A stretch of DNA of 64,000 nt from Photobacterium obscurum. GTDB taxonomy: Bacteria; Pseudomonadota; Gammaproteobacteria; Enterobacterales; Vibrionaceae. Numbering within the stretch: the stretch's first letter is position 1; each line of letters starts with the position of its first letter. The stretch covers positions 52,723 to 116,722 of the forward strand of contig NZ_JAKRRW010000018.1 in assembly GCF_026191635.1 (NCBI RefSeq), written 5' to 3'. Shown here one piece after another: positions 27,499 through 36,339 of this stretch. The position numbers and the translations under genes were made by a program. The notes beneath the pieces were generated by a model. It did not search any database. It was not told the DNA's origin and saw nothing but the letters and a program-made list of their open reading frames with translations.

Positions 27499-28929
27499 TT
27501 GCATCCGAATATTCACATTCCCGAAGCCTTCATTGAGCAAATCCGCCAGATCATGCCTGAGCACCTGAACATGGATGAGTTCATCGCCTGCTGCAAAACG
27601 CCGTTACGCCGTAGTATCCGTGTTAACACGCTAAAAATCAGTGTGGAAGACTTCCTAGCTCGTGTCGCCGATAAAGACTGGACGCTAACTCCCGTTCCTT
27701 GGTGCGATACTGGTTTCTGGATTGAGCGTGAAGATGAGGATACCGTTTCTCTCGGCAATACTGCAGAGCACATGGCTGGCCTGTTCTACATTCAGGAAGC
27801 CAGTTCAATGATGCCGGTAACTGCCTTGTTGAAAGACAACGATGCATTGGACTGTGTATTGGATATGGCTTCCGCGCCGGGCTCAAAAACAACCCAGATC
27901 GCCTCTGCCATGGAAAACCGCGGTGCGCTTGTTGCTAACGAACTTGCAGCAAGCCGAATCAAGGTCCTGCACTCCAACCTACAGCGCTGTGGCGTCCATA
28001 ACACATCTCTCACCCACTTTGATGGTTGTGTCTTTGGCGGCTGGGCACCTGAGTCTTTCGATTCTATTTTGCTCGATGCACCATGTTCCGGTGAAGGTGC
28101 TATTCGAAAAGATGACGATGCGATGGAGAACTGGAGCCTTGCCTCTGTAGAGGAAATTGCCTCGGTACAGCGTGATCTGATTGTCAGCGCCTTCCAGGCG
28201 TTGAAACCTGGCGGTGTCATGGTGTATTCAACTTGTACTCTTAACCTCTCGGAAAACCAACAAGTCTGTCATTTCTTAAAAGACACTTTTGGTGATGCGG
28301 TCGAATTCGAGCCTCTGACTCACCTATTCGATGGTGCGGAACAAGCATTAACCGATGATGGCTTCCTTCATGTCTACCCGCAGATTTTTGACAGTGAAGG
28401 CTTCTTTGTCGCGCGTATCCGCAAACACCATTCTGTTGAGTCTCCTAAGGTCAAAAAACGTTTGGGTAAATTCCCATTCAATTTAGCCAATGCAAAAGAT
28501 CAGCAGTACATTACTAGCGGTATCAAAGCTGATTTGGATATTTCCCTGCCTGATGACAAAGACATTTGGATCCGGGACAAGGAAGTGTGGCTGTTCCCAT
28601 CGCAACTGCGTAATTTGATTGGCGAGATCCGCTTCCAGCGTATTGGCATCAAGCTGGCCGAACAACATAAGAAGGGCTATCGCTGGCAGCACGAGGCCAT
28701 CATGTCGTTAGCAAAAGGCAACGAGAAAGTGGCTCTCGACCTGACATCCGAACAAGCGAAAGAATGGTTCATGGGCCGCGATATCCGCCCAGAGAGTCTA
28801 TCAGGCAAAGGGGAAATCATTGTAACGTACCGTGACTACCCAATCGGCATTGGTAAGTGGGTCAGCAACCGTATCAAGAATGGGCTTCCTCGCGAGCTAG
28901 TTCGCGATACCAATTTATTTGATATTTGA
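27499..28929 (+). CDS. rsmF: 16S rRNA m5C1407 methyltransferase RsmF
   Basis: SAM-dependent cytosine-5 methyltransferase acting on 16S rRNA C1407 in the assembled 30S subunit. 476 residues (E. coli 479). Features: RRSIRVNTLKIS near 38, FYIQEASSMMPV, SAM loop MASAPGSKTTQIA, catalytic cysteine motifs LDAPCSGEG and STCTLN. No ATG is available; TTG at 27499 gives an N-terminus HPNIHIPEAF aligned with Vibrio homologues, whereas the frame also contains a TTG eight codons earlier. Neighbour of letAB as in E. coli, but separated from it by a terminator. Confidence 0.94.
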   Translation: MHPNIHIPEAFIEQIRQIMPEHLNMDEFIACCKTPLRRSIRVNTLKISVEDFLARVADKDWTLTPVPWCDTGFWIEREDEDTVSLGNTAEHMAGLFYIQEASSMMPVTALLKDNDALDCVLDMASAPGSKTTQIASAMENRGALVANELAASRIKVLHSNLQRCGVHNTSLTHFDGCVFGGWAPESFDSILLDAPCSGEGAIRKDDDAMENWSLASVEEIASVQRDLIVSAFQALKPGGVMVYSTCTLNLSENQQVCHFLKDTFGDAVEFEPLTHLFDGAEQALTDDGFLHVYPQIFDSEGFFVARIRKHHSVESPKVKKRLGKFPFNLANAKDQQYITSGIKADLDISLPDDKDIWIRDKEVWLFPSQLRNLIGEIRFQRIGIKLAEQHKKGYRWQHEAIMSLAKGNEKVALDLTSEQAKEWFMGRDIRPESLSGKGEIIVTYRDYPIGIGKWVSNRIKNGLPRELVRDTNLFDI

Positions 28930-29522
28930 AGCACAATCAAAAAGCCTGCGCACAAAACTCTCCGCCATTTCAGAATATTTGAATGGCGTTAACGTTAAAT
29001 TAGAGGTGTATCAGAATTGAATGACATTCTCGCGAGCAAAACTGGCAAATTGTACTGCTTGAACTACCATTGAAAGTGTAATTGATCTCCATTTACTAAC
29101 CAGTTAGCGCAAGGCTCTCACGAGCCATTCCCCTAAGCCCGAGACAGGAGTCGTTTCGGGCTATTTTTTTACCCAAACAGCCATATATTCTCCCCACATC
29201 AGTGCCAGCATATTCACACCGTAACCCAATACCTCTATATCTCCATATAGGCCATCGTGCAAACTCGGCGACAATTGGCTCGCCGTATGGATAACGACCT
29301 ATTTTATCAAACACAAAGAGACAGACACCGCACTTCAAAGCGATAAAACCGCTATGTACACTTTTCCAAACTTCGAATATAACCTTGATAAGTAAAAACT
29401 TTTCCCTCCCTCAATGCTGTTCTATTTTTTCGAATGACTCCTACGATTTTTTCCGCTTTCTTCAAGCTCACTGGTTCAATATAGTTACTTCCAAGCCAAC
29501 ACAAAGAGCAAAGGAATTAGTT
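28930..29522. other. 593-bp intergenic region between rsmF and the azoreductase gene
   Basis: Contains a terminator at 29136-29168 and a small GGCTC-TCAC-GAGCC hairpin at 29112-29125. A minus-strand frame at 29096-29338 has no ribosome site and overlaps the terminator, so it is not called. The open extension of the azoreductase frame back to 29385 is leader. Confidence 0.5.
29136..29169 (+). terminator. terminator downstream of rsmF
   Basis: AGCCCGA/TCGGGCT stem with a 13-base loop, followed by ATTTTTTT. It is about 200 bases past the rsmF stop, so either rsmF has a long 3' region or a short unseen transcript ends here. Confidence 0.8.
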
Positions 29523-30116
29523 ATGTCAAACGTACTTGTATTGAAATCAAGCATCCTCGGTGATTACTCTCAATCAAATGGGTTAATTGATCACTTAGTG
29601 ACATCTTGGGAAGGTAAAGTGAGTTCAGTCATTGAGCGCGACCTTGCCGCAGACCCATTACCTGTACTTGATGGTGAGATCGCTGGCGGCCTTCGCGGTG
29701 GAGAGAATCTGACAGAACGCCAGCAAGAAGTTCTGGCGCTATCAAACCAGCTGATCGAAGAAATCAAAGTGAGTGATACGCTTGTGATTGCCGCGCCTAT
29801 GTATAACTTCTCTATACCAACTCAGCTGAAGAACTGGTTTGATTTGATTGCTCGTGCCGGCGTGACCTTTACTTACACCGAAACCGGCCCTGTTGGCCTG
29901 TTAACCGACAAAAAAGTCATTGTAGTCACCACTCGTGGTGGTATGCATAAAGACGGTGCTTCTGATGTCATGGTGCCATACCTAAAAACAATTCTTGGCT
30001 TTGTCGGCCTAACAAATGTCGAATTTGTGTATAGCGAAGCTCTCAATATGGGTGAAGAGTTTGCAGCTAAAGGGTTAGCCGACGCAAAATCGGAATTAGA
30101 AAAAATTACCGCCTAA
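29523..30116 (+). CDS. azoR: FMN-dependent NADH azoreductase (flavodoxin-like)
   Basis: Cytosolic quinone/azo reductase that uses NADH and FMN. 197 residues, the family's normal length. The FMN-binding features are SSILGDYSQSN at the N-terminus, APMYNFSIPTQLKNWFD (about 92-108) and TTRGG near residue 138. ATG at 29523 is preceded by AAAGGA at seven bases' distance and begins MSNVLVLKSS as homologues do; the 46 upstream in-frame codons are not conserved in kind. Single gene ending in a strong terminator. Confidence 0.94.
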   Translation: MSNVLVLKSSILGDYSQSNGLIDHLVTSWEGKVSSVIERDLAADPLPVLDGEIAGGLRGGENLTERQQEVLALSNQLIEEIKVSDTLVIAAPMYNFSIPTQLKNWFDLIARAGVTFTYTETGPVGLLTDKKVIVVTTRGGMHKDGASDVMVPYLKTILGFVGLTNVEFVYSEALNMGEEFAAKGLADAKSELEKITA

Positions 30117-30168
30117 CATGGGCTAATGACTAACACTTGCATTCTTATTTACTAGCGCTTTCGCTAAC

Positions 30169-30206
30169 AGCCTTACCTGCTACTGCTAACGGGTAAGGCT
30201 TTTTTC
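30169..30206 (+). terminator. terminator of azoR
   Basis: AGCCTTACC/GGTAAGGCT stem with a run of six T. Oriented only for the plus strand. Confidence 0.9.
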
Positions 30207-30221
30207 TGGATTCTGACACGA

Positions 30222-31583
30222 TCAAAAATCAAACTGCAGATAAACCGTATTGTAGTTACTGCCCCCTTTAATACGACCAAACTGTGAAGCATTCTCAAAA
30301 ATAGCTGATCGGTGATGAAGGCTATAACCTAACCATACCCCGTCCATGGATTTTTGATTAAAGAGATCACCTAAATTTACATCAAATGAAAAGTCCAGAT
30401 AGTTAAGTAAATTACTCGGCTCATAGCCCTTTCTATCCATCTCAGTTTGCTCAATGTAAGATATATGGTTGATGTACGATAAGCCTTCAGCAACCCCGAA
30501 GCGCCATTCAACTGGCCAGTTTACGGTGTAATAAGCTTTAATCGCCACTACGTATTCTTGTGTCGAACTCTGAACATCTGAACTCCAGTGCCAAACAAAA
30601 CCAGGTGTCAGGTAAATATCAAGCGGGAGCCCGAACAACTCGTCCGTCAGCGGATGGCCGTAAAACAGCGACGTCAGTTGGTTGTTAAACTCATCTTTCA
30701 CCGTGTTGCCTGAAAAAATCTCACCGATATTTGATGGCGTTGCCCAGCCATGAGCAATACGCCAATAAGGCTGATTCTTCAGTGATGACTTCCTTGGTTT
30801 TTTGGCATCGTTGAAGAAACCAAAGCCAAGGTATGCCTCACCTTGCCAATCTTCATCCACAATCTTGGCGTCACGTATATTGCTGTCAAAGCGGGTGACA
30901 TGTGCACCACCTAATAAGTACAAATTTGAGGTGACGTGGTAACTTGCCGATGCGCCGAATTTAAGATCTACCCCCGCATTGATCGACTCAAACGTTAAGC
31001 CGTAATAATAACTGTTATAGGCCGACTCTTTCCAAAGCAATGACGCTTCAGGCCTGATCCCCCAATTGCCATGAAGATAAACACCACCTAAAGAGGCTAG
31101 AGAGCTTATCCGGCCATCAGGATCGGACAAAAGCTCCAGTGTACTGTATAAACCATCATCAAACTGGTACTTGAACTGAAAACCAAGATCTCCGGTATCT
31201 CCACCAATTTGATTCTGAAACGATGATGGAATATCGATAAAGTGCATGCGTAGCAGAGCATTGACTTCCCAATCATCCTGACGATATATATTTAAACCAC
31301 CTTCAGTACCGTTGAGAAAAAATCTGTCCCCCTGATAAAACATCATAGGAACAAAAGTAGAAACATTGGAATCCTCAACAACATCACTTGTTGCATAAGG
31401 TATTGTGGCATTTCGTACGACGGCAGCTATCCCCCAGGCTTGCTCACCATCTCGTTTCACCCTCAAGTCATCAACGCTAATAAACCCCTCATCCCGACTC
31501 TTATCGGTTTGGCCATCCGGCTCGGTAACATCAGCGTAGGCTACAAAAGGCAAACAAAAGACTAAACATCCCCAAAGCTTCAA
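30222..31583 (-). CDS. MipA/OmpV-like outer membrane protein with a second barrel-like domain
   Basis: 453 residues, clearly longer than usual MipA/OmpV proteins (about 250). TTG at 31583 is chosen because GAGG lies eight bases before it and it opens the signal peptide (LKLWGCLVFCLPFVAYA); earlier codons look like leader. Residues about 50-280 have the MipA/OmpV pattern: IPYATSD, FVPMMFYQGDRFFLNGTEGG, and alternating aromatic strands. Residues about 285-453 form another strand-rich block with PGFVWHWSS, YLDFSFDVNLGD and GYSLHHRS, ending in a C-terminal Phe typical of outer-membrane barrels. MipA binds the lytic transglycosylase MltA in E. coli; a transglycosylase gene lies next door on the same strand, 251 bases upstream. 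Confidence 0.8.
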   Translation of the reverse strand: MKLWGCLVFCLPFVAYADVTEPDGQTDKSRDEGFISVDDLRVKRDGEQAWGIAAVVRNATIPYATSDVVEDSNVSTFVPMMFYQGDRFFLNGTEGGLNIYRQDDWEVNALLRMHFIDIPSSFQNQIGGDTGDLGFQFKYQFDDGLYSTLELLSDPDGRISSLASLGGVYLHGNWGIRPEASLLWKESAYNSYYYGLTFESINAGVDLKFGASASYHVTSNLYLLGGAHVTRFDSNIRDAKIVDEDWQGEAYLGFGFFNDAKKPRKSSLKNQPYWRIAHGWATPSNIGEIFSGNTVKDEFNNQLTSLFYGHPLTDELFGLPLDIYLTPGFVWHWSSDVQSSTQEYVVAIKAYYTVNWPVEWRFGVAEGLSYINHISYIEQTEMDRKGYEPSNLLNYLDFSFDVNLGDLFNQKSMDGVWLGYSLHHRSAIFENASQFGRIKGGSNYNTVYLQFDF

Positions 31584-31834
31584 ACCCACTTCCTCATTTT
31601 TATTTATTCGTTTGAGTATTAATAAATTAGCGCAACTGAACGCGTTAAGCACAACTTTTGTTCTTAACTACATATTATCACGTTCTATTCACAACCAATC
31701 ACTGATAAATTTGGCCAGGGAGTAGTACTACAGAGCTAATGGTTCTAAATTAAAAATCGCTAACAACACATAGAAGCTAAGTAAACTCGCCCTTTGAGAA
31801 TGAGTCCTGCGTGTAGAAGTAGCTTGGGTATAAA

Positions 31835-32446
31835 TCAATTATGGAAAAGCGATGGGAATGAACCGAATGATGCCGGTGGAATAATAGCATCATACAGCTT
31901 CATATTATGTTTAACTTTAATAATGTACTGTTGTGTTTCTTTATATGGCGGAATACCACGATACTTTTTCACATTCCCCTCCCCTGCATTATAAGCGGCA
32001 AGGGCCAAATCAATATTTCCCTTATACTTCTTTAGCAAACGAGAAATCATTGCTGTTCCGACTTTTATATTCTGTTCTGGTTTGAAGGGATCAATTTTCC
32101 AATGTTGTGAATTCATATCCATCAACTGCATCAAGCCTTTTGCGCCCTTATAGCTAATAGCATTTGGGTTAAAGTTCGATTCGGCCTTGATGATTCCTAA
32201 TACCAGTGCGGAAGGAACGTCATACTTTCGGGTATAGTGCAAAACAAGATCATAAAATTTCGGCTTCTTTTTTACATCTTTATCTAAAAAAAGTCCGGCT
32301 CTCCACTCTGACGTACCATCGCTGAACAACGAGGTCGCGCCCTGTGGCTGATCGCCCGCAATCAGATTTAGCATCATGCCACCATCAGCCGACGCCTTCA
32401 CTGTTGTAGGAAGAAGCAATAGAGTTAGAAAAATGCGCTTGGGCAT
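31835..32446 (-). CDS. lytic murein transglycosylase, SLT domain
   Basis: Cleaves peptidoglycan glycan strands to 1,6-anhydro ends. 203 residues. A signal peptide covers about 1-18 (FLTLLLLPTTVKASA); no lipobox is visible, so it is probably periplasmic. The SLT domain (about 65-195) contains the catalytic glutamate E89 in KAESNFNPNA, the GLMQLM motif, and AYNAGEGNVKKYRG. It is upstream of, and collinear with, the MipA-like gene; MipA-type proteins are known partners of a lytic transglycosylase, so a joint role in wall remodelling is plausible but unproven. Confidence 0.92.
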   Translation of the reverse strand: MPKRIFLTLLLLPTTVKASADGGMMLNLIAGDQPQGATSLFSDGTSEWRAGLFLDKDVKKKPKFYDLVLHYTRKYDVPSALVLGIIKAESNFNPNAISYKGAKGLMQLMDMNSQHWKIDPFKPEQNIKVGTAMISRLLKKYKGNIDLALAAYNAGEGNVKKYRGIPPYKETQQYIIKVKHNMKLYDAIIPPASFGSFPSLFHN

Positions 32447-32739
32447 TAGTAGAGTTACCTGTTAGCCGAGAGATTATTCTATGACGCTGTAACACATCAG
32501 CAGCCGCAAAGTTTAAAACAATCTCACGTCCCGGTATAGAGCAGGAAATAGCATGCAAAACATTCAACAGATCGCCCTATCAAACAACAGCAAGCTGGGT
32601 GTTTATTCCAATCTAATGATAAATGAGCCTTACTAGCAAAATAATACATTAACTCAGCTCGGCAAGTAGCTCATTAAACTCACACCCAAAGACTTTTCCT
32701 GTTACCGGCTCTTTTACATTTCAGTACATCACCGGAAGG

Positions 32740-33405
32740 TTAATTTGCACACCGTTCAAAAATATTTAACTGGCTAATTTTATCCTCAAAAACATCGAGT
32801 ACTCCTTCAAACCTCGGATCAATCGTATAAGTGTTAGTTTTTAAATCATACCGGCCAATCCGCCGTTGCTCAGGCCGGAAAACAAGAACACAATAATCTC
32901 GCTCTTCAGTCACGTAGAACTCATCATCACGGTATTGCTTCTGCTCACTACTGAAGCAGTTATTAAAGAAGTGAAGTAACTCATGAGCTTGAGGAGACTG
33001 GAACATCTGATCGCCCATGGTGGCTCCATTAGAGTCTGAGACTATGACACGGTAGCTATGAACACTGTACTTCATAATATCAAACAGCTTACGTCGCTGC
33101 TGCCGGGTAGGCTCTACCGCTACATGTACTCGTCCTCTTGCTTCATATCGGATAGCCCCTGTCGCGGCCATCAAGTTGATAATGGTTATTTCGTCACAGA
33201 TACCAAGCATGTCTTCAGGCATCAGTGCCGCTACCGCACGGTGAAACTGGCGATTATTTATATCTGATCGTTGTAGATTCAGTAAACGGCCATCCGGGAG
33301 AATATAGCCACCATCTTTCATATGCCGAGTAACACCAAAATGTGTCACTAGTTTGTCCAATAACGCTTCATTAAAACTTGGAACTTGTTGGATCATCGCA
33401 CTCAT
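32740..33405 (-). CDS. protein of unknown function (221 residues)
   Basis: I do not recognise the family. No signal peptide or membrane segment is visible, so probably cytosolic. The N-terminal third has a YILPDGRLLNL turn and an EDMLGICDEITIINLMAATGAIRYEA helix; the middle is basic (RQQRRKLFDIMKYS), and the C-terminus is rich in aromatic and charged residues. The start ATG could also be three codons in (MIQQ). Codon use resembles a real gene of this genome, and there is no overlap with others. Stands alone between the transglycosylase and CHRD genes. Confidence 0.7.
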   Translation of the reverse strand: MSAMIQQVPSFNEALLDKLVTHFGVTRHMKDGGYILPDGRLLNLQRSDINNRQFHRAVAALMPEDMLGICDEITIINLMAATGAIRYEARGRVHVAVEPTRQQRRKLFDIMKYSVHSYRVIVSDSNGATMGDQMFQSPQAHELLHFFNNCFSSEQKQYRDDEFYVTEERDYCVLVFRPEQRRIGRYDLKTNTYTIDPRFEGVLDVFEDKISQLNIFERCAN

Positions 33406-33550
33406 CTATTGAAAACAGCTAAATAAAATATAGTTTTCATATTTCATTAGACAGTTCTGAAAAACAATGAGTTAGTTCTCATTTTGATAGCGTGTGATAA
33501 AAAGACATTACAAAAACATCGAAGGTGTCATACCAATTTGGCAAATTTGA

Positions 33551-33577
33551 AGAAAGGCTGCTTAAACCACAGCCTTA
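33551..33577 (-). terminator. probable terminator of the CHRD gene
   Basis: AAGGCTG/CAGCCTT stem with a 9-base loop and TTTCTTC on the minus strand, about 35 bases past the stop. The T-run is weak. Confidence 0.55.
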
Positions 33578-33610
33578 GAGGATACCTTTAGCAGTACTCG
33601 AAACACTTAC

Positions 33611-34174
33611 TTAGTCTTTGATATTGCCTCGTATTTCACCCGCTGGAAACTTCTCAGTATGTACATTGATATAGGCTGCGCCATTTTTCATTGCCTTGGT
33701 TAACGCTTTAAAATCGCCAGCTTCAACTCCCTGAGAAGGAATAGCCAGAACATCATCAGCCGCAATCGTACCTTCTAATTTTTCTCCTGGTGCCGGGCAT
33801 GCTGGCGCATTAACCAACGTTGAGTCACAAAGCCAAGCAAGCACTCCGCCGTTTACACCTGGCTGGGCAAAATGAATATGAGCAGCTTTAGCATCTCCAC
33901 TCAAGTCTTTATACCTTAGCTTAAACGTCAGGGTATACCCATCCGATTTTGCCCTAAAGCGCCCCTTACCTTCGGCCAACATAGCAGGTACTTCCTGAAA
34001 ACCGTCCAATTTAGCTGAGAACGTTTCTCTGGCAAATATCTTATGAAGATCTTTATCAAAGAGTTCATCATCTAAAATATCATCACCATAACTATGCTGG
34101 TTAGCCGACACCAAACCACTATATCCAAAGACCATTACAAGCATTAACATCGACTGAGCTAACATATTCTTCAT
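33611..34174 (-). CDS. exported CHRD-domain protein
   Basis: 187 residues with a signal peptide (MKNMLAQSMLMLVMVFGYSG to about 24) and one CHRD domain (about 48-187): FSAKLDGFQEVPA, LSGDAKAAHIHFAQPG, a Cys-containing loop WLCDSTLVNAPACPAPG, and a final AYINVHTEKFPAGEIRGNI, which is the hallmark end of the domain. CHRD domains occur in chordin and in many bacterial exported proteins of unknown role. ATG at 34174 has GAGGAG six bases upstream; the earlier in-frame start lacks a ribosome site and would spoil the signal peptide. Confidence 0.9.
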   Translation of the reverse strand: MKNMLAQSMLMLVMVFGYSGLVSANQHSYGDDILDDELFDKDLHKIFARETFSAKLDGFQEVPAMLAEGKGRFRAKSDGYTLTFKLRYKDLSGDAKAAHIHFAQPGVNGGVLAWLCDSTLVNAPACPAPGEKLEGTIAADDVLAIPSQGVEAGDFKALTKAMKNGAAYINVHTEKFPAGEIRGNIKD

Positions 34175-34550
34175 TGCTTTCTCCTCATGACTGCTGGGAT
34201 TTATGAGCATGATTAAAAGGATGTAATCGACCACTTTCCTTCTTCTGTTATATCCATCTTTCAGTTAACGCTAACTTTATCTCCACCAAAACAAATAACA
34301 GGCATATCAACAAATTGACAGAAGTTATCCCTACAAACCTAAACATATTCAGAAAAAACACAAACAAGAGGGAAGTATAGACAGCCATGAGTAACTTTTT
34401 AGACTATTTCTTACTTATAAGGATCAACAATGGCTAACCAACACACCAATAAGCGCGCAATTACAAATTGACTTGCGATAGCAGCAACATCATTTTTTCG
34501 GCATAAAAAAAGCCCGACCTGAGTCGAGCTTTTCAAATTCATCGCTGAGA
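34175..34550. other. intergenic region before the CHRD gene
   Basis: AT-rich and non-coding; contains the terminator of the coiled-coil gene at 34505-34530. Nothing else seen. Confidence 0.5.
34505..34530 (-). terminator. terminator of the coiled-coil gene
   Basis: AGCCCGAC/GTCGAGCT hairpin (one G-T pair) then TTTTTTT on the minus strand, 20 bases past the stop. Confidence 0.88.
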
Positions 34551-34856
34551 TTAGTGCTTAGCAATCTCTGTTTTCTTCAGATCTTTAACGTTCTTGCTTA
34601 CTTCGCGACGCTCTTTCGATAACTCAGCACTAATGATGATGTGATCATCAACGCGATCCTCGTAATCACCCTTCATATTTTCGACGATCTCAACGATCTG
34701 GTCGTGAGTCATGTCTGCCTTGATGTAATCAAGCAGGTTTTCAAGCAGCTCAACACGCTTACGGTTGTCTCGGACCTTACGATCATTGTCTAAGATTTCA
34801 CGTTTCAGTTTGTTCTTACGACGTGTCTGGCGTACCAGTTCAAGGATAGTGTTCAT
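34551..34856 (-). CDS. small charged coiled-coil protein of unknown function
   Basis: 101 residues, no signal or membrane segment, and about 40 percent Lys, Arg, Asp and Glu. Heptad-like leucines and isoleucines run through residues 1-50 (RRKNKLKREILDN, KRVELLENLLDYI) and 70-98, which suggests a helical hairpin. The gene has an ATG preceded by AGGACAAATA and a strong terminator, so it is a real single gene. I know no function; the cold-shock genes nearby are on the other strand and not linked. Confidence 0.75.
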   Translation of the reverse strand: MNTILELVRQTRRKNKLKREILDNDRKVRDNRKRVELLENLLDYIKADMTHDQIVEIVENMKGDYEDRVDDHIIISAELSKERREVSKNVKDLKKTEIAKH

Positions 34857-35338
34857 TATTTGTCCTTTTATGAATCTACAAAACCCAACTAGGCTCGTTA
34901 TAACAGAAAGTTATGTTGTTACTCAAGTCACATTCTCAACAAGAAAAAAATAACAGCGATTCTTTGATTTGATACAGCAAAATATGGAGTATCAAATTTA
35001 AACTTCAGTGGCAGTTTCTCACCAGTGAATCATTTTATCAGATGTAAGAAAACGCTTTTAATTCATCTCTATAGAGCTGACGCAAACGACACTTGTTTCA
35101 TCAAAATCCTGTGAATCTAACCACAAATTTATCATTAATCTATTTGCAATTGGTATATCAATGCCTACTCTTTCAATAGACCAGTAGTGTTTGGCAATGA
35201 TGCAACAATATGAACGAACAAATCTTCACGTATAGGCTCTTGTTTCAAGACAGTTGTACTGAAGCTATCTGTTTCAATTGTCACCAAAGTTAAATAGTTA
35301 TTGGCGCTTTTAGTTGATGTAGAAATTCAGGAGACAAC
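34857..35338. other. leader region of the first cold-shock gene
   Basis: No coding frame. Long leaders are typical of cspA-type genes, whose mRNA is stabilised at low temperature, but I could not find a convincing match to the E. coli cold box. AT-rich with several short T-runs. Confidence 0.45.
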
Positions 35339-35548
35339 ATGTCTAAAGCAACAGGTACCGTTAAGTGGTTCAATGAAGAAAAGGGTTTCGGTTTTATCAC
35401 TCAAGATAACGGCGGTGCTGACGTATTCGTTCATTTCCGTGCTATCACTGGCGACGGATTCAAAACGCTTGCTGAAGGTCAAAAAGTGGCTTACGAAACA
35501 GAGCAAGGTCCAAAAGGCTTACAAGCTGCAAACGTAGAAAAGATTTAA
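35339..35548 (+). CDS. CspA-family cold-shock protein (copy 1)
   Basis: 69-residue single OB-fold domain that melts RNA secondary structure in the cold. RNP1 (KGFGFIT) and RNP2 (DVFVHF) are intact, with the conserved KWFN start and the C-terminal PQAANV-like stretch, here LQAANV. CAGGAG lies five bases before the ATG. It has its own terminator, so it is not cotranscribed with the second copy 413 bases downstream, from which it differs at about 12 positions. Confidence 0.96.
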   Translation: MSKATGTVKWFNEEKGFGFITQDNGGADVFVHFRAITGDGFKTLAEGQKVAYETEQGPKGLQAANVEKI

Positions 35549-35961
35549 TCAATCTTCTACTTATGTGTGAATAAAAGGGCTGTTTGGCCCTTTTTTAATC
35601 TCTGCTATTTTGGTTTATAAAATTTTATTTTTCCTCGCAAAACAACCCTTTTGTCACTAACTTATTGTTAAAACCAAAGATTATTCTCCTACCAATGATA
35701 CTAACTTCACACTTTTTTCGATAAACGCTTAAATTTAAAAGTATTTGCTTGCCCTGCTCTATGCCTTGTGGCTTAATAGTCCCCGGCCTGTAATGCAGAC
35801 CTATTTATGCAACAAATTGAAATAGAAAACTTCGTTCCACCGCTTTGCAAAAGGCGTAGTTGTCCTGAAGAGCTTCATTATTCTTTTGTCCATAAGTAAT
35901 ACATTATGTTGGCTTAAGTACGCTATAAGCGTGAATTTAATTTTTTTTCAGGAGACATCAC
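35549..35961. other. terminator and leader between the two cold-shock genes
   Basis: Left end holds the copy 1 terminator; the remaining 360 bases are a likely promoter and long untranslated leader for copy 2. No frame is credible. Confidence 0.5.
35573..35597 (+). terminator. terminator of cold-shock gene copy 1
   Basis: AAAAGGGC/GCCCTTTT stem with a 6-base loop, followed by TT, 25 bases past the stop. Confidence 0.9.
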
Positions 35962-36171
35962 ATGTCTAAAGCAACTGGTATTGTTAAGTGGTTTAACGAC
36001 GAGAAAGGTTTCGGTTTCATCACTCAAGACAACGGCGGTGCAGACGTATTCGTTCACTTCCGTGCTATCGCTGGTGAAGGTTTCAAATCTCTAGCTGAAG
36101 GCCAGAAAGTATCTTTCGACATCGAACAAGGTCAGAAAGGTCCTCAAGCTGCTAACGTTGAGCGTATCTAA
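35962..36171 (+). CDS. CspA-family cold-shock protein (copy 2)
   Basis: 69 residues with intact RNP1 (KGFGFIT) and RNP2 (DVFVHF), and the usual end GPQAANVERI. The ribosome site CAGGAG is placed as in copy 1, and the first 20 codons are nearly the same, so the pair arose by tandem duplication. Copy 2 uses a more optimal codon set (for example CGT, GGT, CAC), which suggests higher expression. Confidence 0.96.
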   Translation: MSKATGIVKWFNDEKGFGFITQDNGGADVFVHFRAIAGEGFKSLAEGQKVSFDIEQGQKGPQAANVERI

Positions 36172-36200
36172 TTTGATACCAAGCGTTTAAGCTTTGAAGA

Positions 36201-36228
36201 AGGGGCGTCCTCAGGATGCCCTTTTTTG
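36201..36228 (+). terminator. terminator of cold-shock gene copy 2
   Basis: GGGCGTCC-TCA-GGATGCCC hairpin (one G-T pair) followed by TTTTTT. Confidence 0.9.
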
Positions 36229-36339
36229 TGCCTGCCGTTTAGTTCAAGCGCATCCCCTATTCGACTTTGCACTCCCCTTAGCTTACTTTTGCCGTATATA
36301 ACGCTTCACCTGATAATTACGATTTGGCTCGCTGCCAGA

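Noticed and set aside
29096..29338. 80-codon minus-strand frame between rsmF and azoR
   Set aside because: No ribosome site, odd composition and overlap with the rsmF-side terminator hairpin.
34857..35338. E. coli-type cold box or riboswitch in the cold-shock leader
   Set aside because: No convincing match to the known element on reading; only the leader length is suggestive.
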